This document shows positions 6,601 to 15,512 of a DNA stretch of 46,437 bases, in pieces (the stretch's first letter is position 1; the number at the start of each line of letters is the position of its first letter). Made by a program: the position numbers and the translations under genes. Source of the stretch: Actinomycetota bacterium (GTDB taxonomy: Bacteria; Actinomycetota; Acidimicrobiia; Acidimicrobiales; Palsa-688); contig JAJPKN010000067.1 of assembly GCA_021323695.1 (NCBI GenBank), positions 1-46,437 of the forward strand, in the 5' to 3' direction. The notes under the pieces were generated by a model. That model was given only the letters and a program-made list of their open reading frames with translations. It was not told the origin of the DNA and ran no database searches.

Positions 6601-9600
6601 TCATGGCTCCACCCGGAACAGCAGCCGGTTGCGGTTGAGGTTGGGGTTGTAATAGGGGTCGCACGACGAGCGCGGCCGCCAGCGTTCGTTGAACAAAGGG
6701 GCGTCCTCGGGGTCCTCGGCCCTTCCCCGGGTCGACCCCTCGGCGTGGTAGAGCTGGGCGTCGGGTACGTACACCACCTGGTAACCAGCTTGGTGCAGGC
6801 GCAGGCAGTAGTCGACGTCGTTGTAAGCCACCCGGAGGCGCTCGTCGTAGCCGCCCACCCTGGAGAACACCCCCGGGCGGGTCATCATGCAGGCCCCGGT
6901 GACGGCCGAGACGTCCCGGAGGAGGTCCCCCATGCGCCACCAGTTGCCCCATTCGATGGAGTTGGCATGTCCCCGCCAAGCCCCGACGATGACGCCCTCG
7001 TGCTGGACCTCGCCGTTGGGGAGGTACAGCCGGGGGCCGACGGCTCCCACCTCCGGGCGCATGGCGTGCTCGAGGAGCCTTTCCAACCAGTCCGCTGTGC
7101 GCACCTCGGTGTCGTTGTTCAAGAACAACAAGGCGTCGGCCTCGACCACGGCGGCGGCCAGGTTGACCTGGCGGGCGTAGTTGAACTCGTGCGGGAAGCG
7201 CAGGACCCGGCCCGGGAAGACGGCCAGGTACTCCAAGGTGGCCGGGTCGTCGCTTTGGTTGTCCACCACCACCAGCTCGTAGTTGTCGTAAGTCGAGCGC
7301 TCCAAGATGCTGTTGACGCAGCGTTCGAGCAGGTCGCGGCCGTTGCGGGTGGGGATGACCACGCTCACTTTGGGCCGGCCGGGCAGCTTGAAGCGCACCC
7401 GGTGGACGTCTTCCCAGGCCCCCTCCTCGGTCCAGCCCCCGCCCTGGCCCGCCCTTTCCCGCCGGCGCAGCCAGTCCCGCAGGGCGCGCTGGGCCGCCAT
7501 CCAGGCCCAGGGCTTGTGCTCGCCCTTGGCCGCGGCCGAGGCGGCGTGCTGGCGCCAGCTGTAGAGGGCATCGGGGATGTGGGCGATGCGGGTGGAAGCC
7601 TCCGCTATGCGCAGGACCAGGTCGTAGTCCTGGCTGCCGTCGTAGGGGCTACGCAGGCCTCCCAGCTGCTCCACCAGCGAGCGGCGGGCCACCAGCAGGT
7701 GGCAGACGTAGTTCTGGCACAACAGCAAGTTGGGGGACCAGTCCGGCTTCCAGCGGGCTTCGGTGAGCCGCCCGGCCGGGTCGAGCTTGTCCTCGTCGGA
7801 GTAGACCATGTCGAGGCTCGGGTCGGCGTCCAGCCAGCGCACCACCTGGGCCAGGGCGTGCGGCTTGAGCAGGTCGTCGTGGTCCAAGAAGGCCACGTAC
7901 TCGCCGGTGGCCAGGGCTAAGGCGGCGTTGGTGGCAGCCGAGATGCCCGAACGGCGCTCCAGGCGGGTGACCACGATGCGGGGGTCGCGTTCGGCGATGC
8001 CTTCCAGGGCAGCCAGCGTCCCCTGGCGGGTGGAGCCGTCATCGGCCAGGCACAGCTGCCAGTTGGGGTAGGCCTGGCCCAGCACCGACTGGACGGCTGC
8101 CTCCAGCATCCACGGCTCGGTGTCGCACACCGGCATGAGCACCGAGATGAGCGGCTGGTAGGCGGCCCGAGCCGCCTCGGCCCCGATGGCCGCCACCACC
8201 TCCGGGTTGCCCGGGCCACGCCTTTGGTCCCACAAGGCATAGCGTTCGTCCTCGCTCAGGCTGTCGGGGACGAAAACGGCAGGCGGGTCAGCCACCTCGG
8301 GAGGCCGCAGGGGCACCCGTAGGGGTGGCCGAGCGGGGCCGGCTGTGCGCTCGTCCAGCTCGCTCACCGGGAAGCACGGGCCGGACGGGGGGTCGAGGCC
8401 GGCCTGCAGCAGGCTGGCCCGCCAGGCCCGGTCGCGCTCGGCCAGCAGCTTCGCCAGCGCCCCGGCCGCGCTGCGAGCGAGCTCGTCCCAGGCCGCTTCG
8501 TCGTTCAGCAGTGCCCAGGCCCGGTAACCCATGGCTGCCAGGTCGCCCACTACGACCTGGTCCTCGAGGCCGGCCAGGTCGAGGCCCTCGACCGCCTGAG
8601 CGGTGCAGATGAACGGGGTGCCGGCCGCCAGCGCGGCAGGCAGGGCAGCCGGGCCGGGCGCCAGGGCCACCCGGGCGCGCCTCAGGACGTCGGCCAAGCT
8701 GCTGCCGGAGGGGACCAGTTTGGCCCCCACGACCTCCCGGCACAGGTGCTCCAGTTGGGGTGTGGGCCAGTCGGCCACCACGGTCACCTGGAGGCTGCGG
8801 TCGCGCCGGCGCCAGGCGGGCACCAGCTCGGTGAGGACCTGGACTGCCGTCGCCTCCGGGTCGGCCACGATGTCGTAGCCGTCCGTCGCCACCACGGCCA
8901 GGCCCTCCCGGTCGGCGAACCCCTTGTCCAGCTCGGTTGCGGCCAGCGCCGGCCAGAAGGTGCTCACCGCCAGCCGCGGGGCCCAGCCCGACAGCCACCG
9001 GGCGTCTGAGCTGCGGGCGCACCAGGCGGCGTCGAGCCCGTCGAGCTGGGCCAGGGCCCGGGCCTGGGCGGTGGCGAGCACCGTCTCCAAGCCCTCGGTG
9101 TGCCAGCTGGCCTCTCCCAGGGCCTGGTTGCGGCGGAACGGCAGCTGCTCGCAGTACAAGATGGCCATGGCCTGGGGCTGGGTGGCCCGGGCGAGCGACC
9201 AAAGCGTCGTGGCCAGTCCCTCGTCGCTCACCACGACGTGGGAATAGTGGTAGCGGCGGTCCGAGCACCACGCCAGCCAGTCCAGGGGCCCCCCGACCAC
9301 CTCCACCCCCTGCTGGCGGAACCGACCAGCGTACTGGCGGGCACCGAAGCCGTCGGCGCAGGCCAGGGTCACTCGCGTCCCCGGGCAGCGGGCCAACGCC
9401 TCGACCAGGGCACCCAGGCCCTCCGCGCCCACCCTCGTGCCGGGGATGGTGCCGGTCACGACCAAGACCCGCGCCGGCGTGGCCTGGTCCCGCTGGGCCC
9501 AGCGGCGAGGCCCACCGGCCAGGCTGGCGGGAGGCACGGCCCGGCCCTGGCCCAGGCCCCCCTCCAGGCGGACCTGCCAGGACGGTTCGTAGACAGTGCG

Positions 9601-10059
9601 CAGGCCCATGGCGGCCACCCGAGCCAGCAAGTCCTGGAGGCTGGCCGAGCCAACCGCGCCCGGGCTGGCCAAGAACCCCTCCAGCGCCGCCCCCGAGACC
9701 GCCACCACCGGGGACGACGAGCCGGGGACGTCGCGCCGGAAGGCCACTTCGGGCGCCCAAGGCTGGCAACCCACGCCGAAGGGGGCGATGGTGCCGTCCG
9801 CCAGCCGGAAGGTACCGGCCTCGGCCACCCGGCCCCCGGCGTCGTAGAGCAGGGGGACCACCGCCCCGGTGCCAAAGGGGCCGCACAACTGGTCCACCAG
9901 GGCTTGCTCGGGCAAGGTGCCGAGGCCTGCCCCCCCGTCGGCCAGCACCAAGCACGCCGGCCCCGGCCGGCCGGCGCCCGGGCCGCTCAAAGCCGCGGCG
10001 GCCGCCTCCCACAGCGTGCGGCCGGCCTCGGGCCGGACGACCAGCAACCGTCCAGGCAC
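6601..10059 (-). CDS. Multidomain glycosyltransferase (GT4-like plus two GT2 domains)
   Basis: This 1152-residue protein starts at GTG. Residues 1-190 resemble a decayed GT2 half (VVAVSGAALEGFL...LRTVYEPSWQVRLEGG recalls the end of GT2 domains). Residues about 196-580 form a GT4/GT-B-like region (RVLVVTGTIPGTRVG... with ALAAGTPFICT and LAGLEDQVVVGD). Residues about 636-880 are a GT-A family 2 domain (LISVLMPVCDTE, LADDGS, FLDHDDLL, YSDEDKLD). Residues about 895-1152 are a second GT2 domain (KVSVVIPTRNGRDLLERCVNS, VVVDNQSDD, LFLNNDTEV, YNDVDYCLRLHQAGYQVVYVP). It probably adds several sugars in building the polysaccharide exported by the adjacent ABC system. Sugar and linkage cannot be read from the sequence. 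Confidence 0.85.
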   Translation of the reverse strand: MPGRLLVVRPEAGRTLWEAAAAALSGPGAGRPGPACLVLADGGAGLGTLPEQALVDQLCGPFGTGAVVPLLYDAGGRVAEAGTFRLADGTIAPFGVGCQPWAPEVAFRRDVPGSSSPVVAVSGAALEGFLASPGAVGSASLQDLLARVAAMGLRTVYEPSWQVRLEGGLGQGRAVPPASLAGGPRRWAQRDQATPARVLVVTGTIPGTRVGAEGLGALVEALARCPGTRVTLACADGFGARQYAGRFRQQGVEVVGGPLDWLAWCSDRRYHYSHVVVSDEGLATTLWSLARATQPQAMAILYCEQLPFRRNQALGEASWHTEGLETVLATAQARALAQLDGLDAAWCARSSDARWLSGWAPRLAVSTFWPALAATELDKGFADREGLAVVATDGYDIVADPEATAVQVLTELVPAWRRRDRSLQVTVVADWPTPQLEHLCREVVGAKLVPSGSSLADVLRRARVALAPGPAALPAALAAGTPFICTAQAVEGLDLAGLEDQVVVGDLAAMGYRAWALLNDEAAWDELARSAAGALAKLLAERDRAWRASLLQAGLDPPSGPCFPVSELDERTAGPARPPLRVPLRPPEVADPPAVFVPDSLSEDERYALWDQRRGPGNPEVVAAIGAEAARAAYQPLISVLMPVCDTEPWMLEAAVQSVLGQAYPNWQLCLADDGSTRQGTLAALEGIAERDPRIVVTRLERRSGISAATNAALALATGEYVAFLDHDDLLKPHALAQVVRWLDADPSLDMVYSDEDKLDPAGRLTEARWKPDWSPNLLLCQNYVCHLLVARRSLVEQLGGLRSPYDGSQDYDLVLRIAEASTRIAHIPDALYSWRQHAASAAAKGEHKPWAWMAAQRALRDWLRRRERAGQGGGWTEEGAWEDVHRVRFKLPGRPKVSVVIPTRNGRDLLERCVNSILERSTYDNYELVVVDNQSDDPATLEYLAVFPGRVLRFPHEFNYARQVNLAAAVVEADALLFLNNDTEVRTADWLERLLEHAMRPEVGAVGPRLYLPNGEVQHEGVIVGAWRGHANSIEWGNWWRMGDLLRDVSAVTGACMMTRPGVFSRVGGYDERLRVAYNDVDYCLRLHQAGYQVVYVPDAQLYHAEGSTRGRAEDPEDAPLFNERWRPRSSCDPYYNPNLNRNRLLFRVEP

Positions 10060-10081
10060 AGTAGCTACGACCCTCCAGGCC

Positions 10082-11593
10082 TCAGCGGCCGGCCTGGCGC
10101 AGCCGGCTGTACCACTGCCTGGCCGGGGCCAGGGCGCGCCAGGTGAGGGTGTTGTGGATGGCTCGCAGCTCGGCCTGCTGCTGGGCGGTCTCGTCCTGGA
10201 GCCGTTTCATCTCCTTTAGGGCCGCCTCCAGGCGCTTGCGGGTGACCAGGTCCTGGCCTTGGACGGCCTTGACCGCCGACTCGACCGTCGTGTGGGCGGT
10301 GCGTTCCAGCAGCGCCGCCCGTTGAGCGAACAACAGCCTCTCGGCCGCCAGGCGCTGGCGGAGGGCCTGGTTGACGGCCTGGAGCTCCTGGGCGCGCTCG
10401 GCCGCGGCCACGCTGGGGGAGGACGGGGCGCGCCCGGCCTCCACCAGTTCGTCCGCCCGTTCCCGCAAAGTGGTTGCTGCTTCGTCCAGGGATTGGTCCA
10501 CGGTGGCCTCCAGACGTTTGAGCCCCGGCGGTTCGCCCCGCCGGGCAAGCACATGACCGATCGTCGCGCTGAGCTGGGCCGGGTCGGCGGCCACGGCAGT
10601 GGCGTCCCCGGTCCAGGCTACAAAGGCGTCAGCCGCCTCGGCCGCCGCCACCTGGGCCGGCCCCTCCTGGGCCAGGGCCACGTGCGGCACCCCCAGGCTC
10701 CATGCCAGGGCGAGCAGCGGCCCGCTCCCGGCCACCACCGCCTGGGCCCCGGCCACGGCCGCGGCCAGGTCGAGGGGGCTCGCTACCGGCAGGGCCAAGG
10801 GCGGGTGCGGCTCGCGCCCGGCCCAGTCCTCGGGCTGGTGACGGCCCTCTTCTGCCTCCCCCCGGCTCTCCCGCAAGACAGCCTCGGCCTCGGGGTCGTC
10901 CACCCGCAGGGGGCCTGGCGCCAGCTCCACCACCTCTACCCGGGGGCCCTCGTCCTGGCGAGCGCAGAGCTGAGCCAGTTCTGCGAGCGCGCCACCCAGG
11001 CCCTCGTCCCGGCCGGCAGGACGGCCCTGCCTGTTGTGGCGGCCCACCGAGGCCGGGCCGGCCGCCTCGCCGTGGGCCTGGGGCCGGAGCAGCACCTGGT
11101 CCACCAAGACGTAGCGGTGGGGCAGGCCGTGCACGACCCGGAGGTAGGCAGCCCGGGCGGTCAACGTCGAGGCCGGCAGGTGGCGGGCGGCCAGCAGCAC
11201 CGGCTCGGGCACCGAAAAGGGCGGGCCCACGCACAGGCGAGGGCTCACCGGCCAGCTGGGCCGGGTCGCCACCGCCACCGTGGCCCGGCCGGCCCCGGCC
11301 GCCGGCTCGGCCAGGCCCCCGCTTTGGGGCCCGGCCTCTCCCGACATCACCAAGATGTCCAGGTTGGGCCCTTCGCCGTCCCCGCCGTGGGGCTGGAGGG
11401 CCGCCTCCCCGGTGAACCCGGGGGCGTCCCACGACAGGGGCTGGCCCAGGCAGAGCACGGGCGTGAGCCCAGGGAGCCGCCGGGCCATCTCCAGGCGCAG
11501 CAGCCAACCGGCCAGCGCTGCCAAGGGGTCGCCCAGCTCGCCGTAGGCCGACCAGCCGACGCGCAAGTGCTGCACGGCCGGCGCATTGCTCAT
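10082..11593 (-). CDS. Coiled-coil protein with weak polysaccharide-pyruvyltransferase-like head
   Basis: 503 residues from the ATG at 11593; the frame extends further but overlaps the divergent gene. The first 330 residues include LRVGWSAYGELGDPLAALAGWLL and later AVAGAQAVVAGSGPLLALAWSLGVPHVAL, a layout that recalls polysaccharide pyruvyltransferases or GT-B proteins. The match is weak. Residues about 370-475 are a long Ala/Gln/Glu/Arg coiled coil. The end LTWRALAPARQWYSRLR resembles the W+..aP.R tail found on many actinobacterial polysaccharide glycosyltransferases. It lies 22 bp upstream of the large glycosyltransferase gene and is probably in its operon, so it likely acts in the same polysaccharide assembly. 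The catalytic role is not established. Confidence 0.45.
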   Translation of the reverse strand: MSNAPAVQHLRVGWSAYGELGDPLAALAGWLLRLEMARRLPGLTPVLCLGQPLSWDAPGFTGEAALQPHGGDGEGPNLDILVMSGEAGPQSGGLAEPAAGAGRATVAVATRPSWPVSPRLCVGPPFSVPEPVLLAARHLPASTLTARAAYLRVVHGLPHRYVLVDQVLLRPQAHGEAAGPASVGRHNRQGRPAGRDEGLGGALAELAQLCARQDEGPRVEVVELAPGPLRVDDPEAEAVLRESRGEAEEGRHQPEDWAGREPHPPLALPVASPLDLAAAVAGAQAVVAGSGPLLALAWSLGVPHVALAQEGPAQVAAAEAADAFVAWTGDATAVAADPAQLSATIGHVLARRGEPPGLKRLEATVDQSLDEAATTLRERADELVEAGRAPSSPSVAAAERAQELQAVNQALRQRLAAERLLFAQRAALLERTAHTTVESAVKAVQGQDLVTRKRLEAALKEMKRLQDETAQQQAELRAIHNTLTWRALAPARQWYSRLRQAGR

Positions 11594-11672
11594 CGGCGGA
11601 AGCCTACTAAACCCTCGGTACTGGGCACTTACGCTGGTACCTGGCCCAGGTGGCCTGGCTACTCTTGGCACG

Positions 11673-13811
11673 GTGCCCACGACCCGCTCTGAGCTGGGGG
11701 CCGCGACCGGCTCCGTAGGGGACCTTGGGCCGGGCGTGCCGCCCGAGGCGGCGACCCTCGAGGCTGCCAGCGTGCCTGGTGGGCAGCCCGGCACCGGTGG
11801 GCAGCCCGGCGCCCCCGCCGTTGGCCTACCTGGCGGGCTGGGGAGCAGCCATGGCCTCTGCCTACGGCTCGCCACCTGGGTGCACTGGGCCACCCTGGCC
11901 GGGGCATTCGGCTTCTGGGCCGTGCTGGACCGGCACCTGTGGTTCTTCGGCGACGAGTGGCAGTTCCTGACGGCCCGGGGCCTGTGGCACTGGCCGGGCA
12001 ACCGGCATGGCATCTGGTTCCCTCACAACGAGCACTGGTCCACCCTCCCCGTCGTGCTGTGGCGGGGGTTGTACAACGTTTTCCACCTGGGCAGCTACTG
12101 GCCCTACCTGGTGCCGCTGCTGGTGGCCCAGGTGGGCGTCATGCACCTGGCCTGGCGGCTGTGCCGGAGGGAGGGGACCGGCCCCTGGGTGGCCACCGCC
12201 GCCGTCAGCGTGCTCGGCTTCCTCGGGGCAGGAGCGGAGGACTTGGCCTGGGCGTTCCAGGTCGGCTTCGTCGGCTCCGTCTTGTTCGGGCTACTGGCCG
12301 TGGACCTGCTCGAAAGGGCCAGCCCGGCCCGCTCGCCCGCCGGCCCGGCCCCGGCGGCCACCCGCTACGACGGGCTGGCTTCGGTCTCCCTGCTGGCCAG
12401 CCTCATGTGCTCCACGGTCGGCGACGCCATGGTGGCCGGTGCGGCGGTGGTCCTGTTCGCCCGGCGGCCCTGGCGCCAGGCGGCCCGCACCTTGGCCCTC
12501 CCGGTCGGCAGCTACGTGGTCTGGTTCGCCTTCATCGGCCGGCTGGGCTTGCGTTCCCCGGCCGACCACCTGACCATGTCCACGCTCACCGGGCTGCCCA
12601 GCTATGTGTGGACCGGGCTCTCTTCGGCGCTCGGAGCGGCCTTCAACCTGCAGGCCGCGGGGCCCGCGCTGCTGGTCGGCCTGGCCACCTGGGTGGCCTG
12701 GCGGGCGCAGCACCTCTGGCGGGCACACCCGGCCCTGCTCGGCTTGAGCGCGGCCTCGGTCGCGTTCTACGTCCTGGTCGCGCTGGGAAGGGACGCCCTG
12801 GGCGGCTCCCAGGCCGTGGGCCGCTACACCTACGTGGCTATAGCCATCTTGACCCCGGTCATTGCTTGGGTGCTTGGGCAAGCCGGCGGGGTCGCGGCGT
12901 CGATCTCCTCCAGAGGCACCGGGCGGGGCCTGGCGCCCCAAGCGGCCGGGGCGTGGGCGCCTAGGGCCGTGGTGGTCGGCCTGCTGGCCGTCACCGCCCT
13001 CGGCGGCGCCGGCCAGGCCGGCACCTACCTGGCCAGCCGCCAGCAACTGGTGGACGGCTTGAAGGTCGACACGGAGGCGCTCGCCCGGCTGGTCGCCTCC
13101 GGCACCCAAGACGTGGCCGGCCCCAGCGCCCAGCCATTGCGCTTCGAGCCCAACCTGACGCCCACCGTACTGGCCCGCCTGCAGCGGGCCCGCCTCCTGC
13201 CCCGGGCCCGGCTGAGCCCCCTGGACATGGTCAACGCTCGTACCCTGCTGTCGGTGGCCCTCACCCGCCGGCCCCTGTCCCGGGGCCACTTCCGCCTGCT
13301 GGGCAGTAGTTACGCGTCCGTCCTGGGCACCGGCCCCCACTGCCAGGGCTTCTCACCCGTGAGCGCGAGCCAGCCGGTCCAGATCTGGCTGCAGCCAGTG
13401 GCCCCCGCTGGCCTCGCCTCAGTGCTGCTCGACGCGCCGCCGGCGCCCGCCGGTACCACCGATTACCTGGCTGCTCTCATCGTGCCCAGGGGTGGCCCGG
13501 CCGCTACCCAGCCGGCTGAGCTGGCCATGCCCGCCAGCGGTACCTCGTACCTGAGCTACGACGACGCCGACGCCAAGCTCGTGCTCCTGTGGGACGCAGG
13601 GACCACCCTGACCCTGTGCGGGCTCCAAGGCCCCGGGCGTAGCCTGGCCGCCCACCCCTTCACCTCTCACGGCCCGAGCCGCCCTCCGCTGCCCGCTGGT
13701 GGCACGGCCTTGGCGAGCAACCGCCTGGCCCAGCGCACCAGGGCCTCGTCGATCATCTCCCCGCCGGCACCGACCACCACTCCGTTGCCCGACGCCAGCG
13801 CCGCCTCGTAG
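11673..13811 (+). CDS. Large polytopic membrane protein of the polysaccharide cluster, tail probably rearranged
   Basis: About 712 residues from the GTG at 11673. A TTG 29 codons earlier would overlap the divergent gene and gives an unlikely leader. Several membrane segments are visible (WVHWATLAGAFGFWAVL, YLVPLLVAQVGVMHLAW, VATAAVSVLGFLGAG, LPVGSYVVWFAFIG, ALLVGLATWVAW, ASVAFYVLVALG, YVAIAILTPVIAWVLG, RAVVVGLLAVTALGG). The loop after the first (DRHLWFFGDEW) and the overall layout resemble GT-C-type integral membrane glycosyltransferases or mannosyltransferase-like proteins. A soluble domain of about 230 residues follows. The last 48 codons are antisense to the lyase gene, are Pro/Thr/Ser-rich and look non-native, so the natural 3' end may be lost. 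Confidence 0.6.
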   Translation: MPTTRSELGAATGSVGDLGPGVPPEAATLEAASVPGGQPGTGGQPGAPAVGLPGGLGSSHGLCLRLATWVHWATLAGAFGFWAVLDRHLWFFGDEWQFLTARGLWHWPGNRHGIWFPHNEHWSTLPVVLWRGLYNVFHLGSYWPYLVPLLVAQVGVMHLAWRLCRREGTGPWVATAAVSVLGFLGAGAEDLAWAFQVGFVGSVLFGLLAVDLLERASPARSPAGPAPAATRYDGLASVSLLASLMCSTVGDAMVAGAAVVLFARRPWRQAARTLALPVGSYVVWFAFIGRLGLRSPADHLTMSTLTGLPSYVWTGLSSALGAAFNLQAAGPALLVGLATWVAWRAQHLWRAHPALLGLSAASVAFYVLVALGRDALGGSQAVGRYTYVAIAILTPVIAWVLGQAGGVAASISSRGTGRGLAPQAAGAWAPRAVVVGLLAVTALGGAGQAGTYLASRQQLVDGLKVDTEALARLVASGTQDVAGPSAQPLRFEPNLTPTVLARLQRARLLPRARLSPLDMVNARTLLSVALTRRPLSRGHFRLLGSSYASVLGTGPHCQGFSPVSASQPVQIWLQPVAPAGLASVLLDAPPAPAGTTDYLAALIVPRGGPAATQPAELAMPASGTSYLSYDDADAKLVLLWDAGTTLTLCGLQGPGRSLAAHPFTSHGPSRPPLPAGGTALASNRLAQRTRASSIISPPAPTTTPLPDASAAS

Positions 13812-14569
13812 GTGCCCAAGACCGCCTCAGCACGCTCCACCTCGGCGGGCGTGGGCGTGAACAGCTGGTTGGCGATCTCCACCTGGGCAGGGTGCACGCA
13901 GGCCCGGCTCCCGAAGCCCAGACGTCTCAGGGCTGCCGTAGTCCGGCCGAACCGCTCGGTGTCGCGCAGGTCGGCCTGCACCGGCCCGACCGGTGCCCCA
14001 ATGGCCGCCGCCGCGCTCGCCAGCACCACCTGCGCTCGGGCAAAGGCCAGTTCAGTGCCGTCCGGGCCGGGTTCGGCACCCAGCTCGGCAGCGAGGTCGA
14101 TCTCCCCGACCTGGAGCCGGTCCACCCGAGGCCCCGCCGCGATGGCCGGCGCCTCCAGGACGGCCCCGGCCGTCTCCACCAGCGGCTGCACCGTGAGGGC
14201 CCCGGGGGCGAGGCCCGCTGCGACCTCGGCGCGCGACAGCGCCGCGTCCAGCGCAGCCAGGTCTGCAGCGGTAGCCTTGGCCAGGCAGATACCGCTCAGG
14301 GCAGGGCACACCACCGCCTCCAGGTCCCCTTGGCCGTCCGGCCAGCGGTTGACGCGCACCAGTACCTCGGTCCCCCGTTCCGAGGCGGCGCTCAGACCGT
14401 CGAGCCAAGCGCGCACCGACCGCCGTGCCGCCTGCTTGAGGTGTGGGGCGACGGCGTCCTCCAAGTCCACAATGAGCGCATCGGCCCCCCTTTCCAACGC
14501 GCGCTCAAGCTTGCCCTCCGCGTCCCCCGGGACGTAGAGGTAGCTGCGCGGCTCACGGCGCACCTCCAT
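13667..14569 (-). CDS. CitE/HpcH-type acyl-CoA lyase (citramalyl- or malyl-CoA lyase-like)
   Basis: 300 residues from the ATG at 14569, which has GGAGAGG nine bases upstream. It has the TIM-barrel features of the HpcH/citrate lyase beta family: RSYLYVPGD (8-16), DLEDAV (35-40), substrate Arg72 in VRVN, magnesium ligands Glu132 (VETAGA) and Asp158 (VGEIDLAAELG), and the FGSRACVHPAQ motif. Such enzymes cleave (S)-citramalyl-CoA or malyl-CoA to acetyl-CoA plus pyruvate or glyoxylate. It sits 4 bp after a hydratase gene and in one operon with a CoA-transferase, the same three activities as in itaconate/mesaconate breakdown. The exact substrate is inferred. Its 3' end overlaps the convergent membrane gene by 145 bp. 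Confidence 0.82.
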   Translation of the reverse strand: MEVRREPRSYLYVPGDAEGKLERALERGADALIVDLEDAVAPHLKQAARRSVRAWLDGLSAASERGTEVLVRVNRWPDGQGDLEAVVCPALSGICLAKATAADLAALDAALSRAEVAAGLAPGALTVQPLVETAGAVLEAPAIAAGPRVDRLQVGEIDLAAELGAEPGPDGTELAFARAQVVLASAAAAIGAPVGPVQADLRDTERFGRTTAALRRLGFGSRACVHPAQVEIANQLFTPTPAEVERAEAVLGTYEAALASGNGVVVGAGGEMIDEALVRWARRLLAKAVPPAGSGGRLGP

Positions 14570-14573
14570 GTCG

Positions 14574-15512
14574 TCAAACCTCTCCTGCCCAAGCGACAAG
14601 GGCACTGGCCAGTGTGCCGTCCTGCTTGCGGGCCTCCACCCGGCACGAGCCGGCGGTAGCGGACAGGTACACCTCGACCGTGTCGGTGTCGAACACGGGC
14701 GACTGCGCCCGGAACTCGACCACCCGGAGCCGGCCGAGAGCCCTCTCTGCCTCCTGCGATAGCAACAGGGCCAGCAACGGCCCCTGCACGAGGAGGCCCG
14801 GGTAGCCTTCCGCCCTGGCGTAGTCGCGGTCGTAGTGGACCCGGTGCGAGTTCCAGGTGGCTGCTGAGAAGCGGAACAGGAGCACCGGCCCAAAGCTCAG
14901 GCGCCTCACCGGCAGGCCCACGGCCTCGGGGGTGGCGGGGTTGGCGCCCCTGCCGGCACCCGCCTCCGGGCCGACGCCAGGGCCAGGACCGCCACCAGCT
15001 TGTCCACCGGCCAGCCCGAGGCCGAGGCCGCCGCTGCCCCCGGGCCTAGGTCCGCCAGCCAGCAGGCGCCCGTCAGGCCCCTCGGCTGGCGACCGTGCCG
15101 GCCTGTAGACGAGCGTCTGGACCTCCTCCAGAACAGTGGCGCCGCCCTGGAGATAGGTATGCCGCCAGTCGCAGACCACCAGAGGGCCGCTGCGGCCCAC
15201 TTTGTCCTCGACCCGGTCCAGCACCGAGCGCCTCTCCGCCGGCTGACCCAGCACCAGGGGCGCCAGCTGCCTCACGCGCCCGCCCCCTGCCATCCGCCGG
15301 GGGAAAGCAGCCGCCCAGGGGTCGTCCCGCCGCGGGTGGCCGTCCTCGCCGAGCGAGCCGCCGGCTTCGGCGTCCGAGAAGTAGGCCCATTGCCAGAGGA
15401 CTGGCAGGGCGTCCCCGACTTCGGCGCGGCGACCAGGCTGGACGACCGAGGCGAGCCGACGCGCCGGCTCGGGGCACATGGAGTCCGCGCGGACCAGGGT
15501 GCCACCAATCAT
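14574..15512 (-). CDS. Double-hotdog acyl-CoA hydratase (mesaconyl/itaconyl-CoA hydratase-like)
   Basis: 312 residues. The ATG at 15512 overlaps the CoA-transferase stop (ATGA). The N-terminal hotdog half (about 1-140) has LPVLWQWAYFSD and ends CDWRHTYLQGG. The C-terminal half carries the catalytic signature FSAATWNSHRVHYDRDYA (215-232), which gives the Asn/His hydratase site, then PGLLVQGPLLALLL. This architecture is that of the HTD2 / mesaconyl-C4-CoA hydratase family, which adds water to a short branched enoyl-CoA. Residues about 152-190 between the halves are a nearly pure Gly/Ala/Pro linker. Its place between a CoA-transferase and a citramalyl-CoA-lyase-like gene supports hydration of an unsaturated C5-type CoA ester before cleavage. 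Confidence 0.78.
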   Translation of the reverse strand: MIGGTLVRADSMCPEPARRLASVVQPGRRAEVGDALPVLWQWAYFSDAEAGGSLGEDGHPRRDDPWAAAFPRRMAGGGRVRQLAPLVLGQPAERRSVLDRVEDKVGRSGPLVVCDWRHTYLQGGATVLEEVQTLVYRPARSPAEGPDGRLLAGGPRPGGSGGLGLGLAGGQAGGGPGPGVGPEAGAGRGANPATPEAVGLPVRRLSFGPVLLFRFSAATWNSHRVHYDRDYARAEGYPGLLVQGPLLALLLSQEAERALGRLRVVEFRAQSPVFDTDTVEVYLSATAGSCRVEARKQDGTLASALVAWAGEV

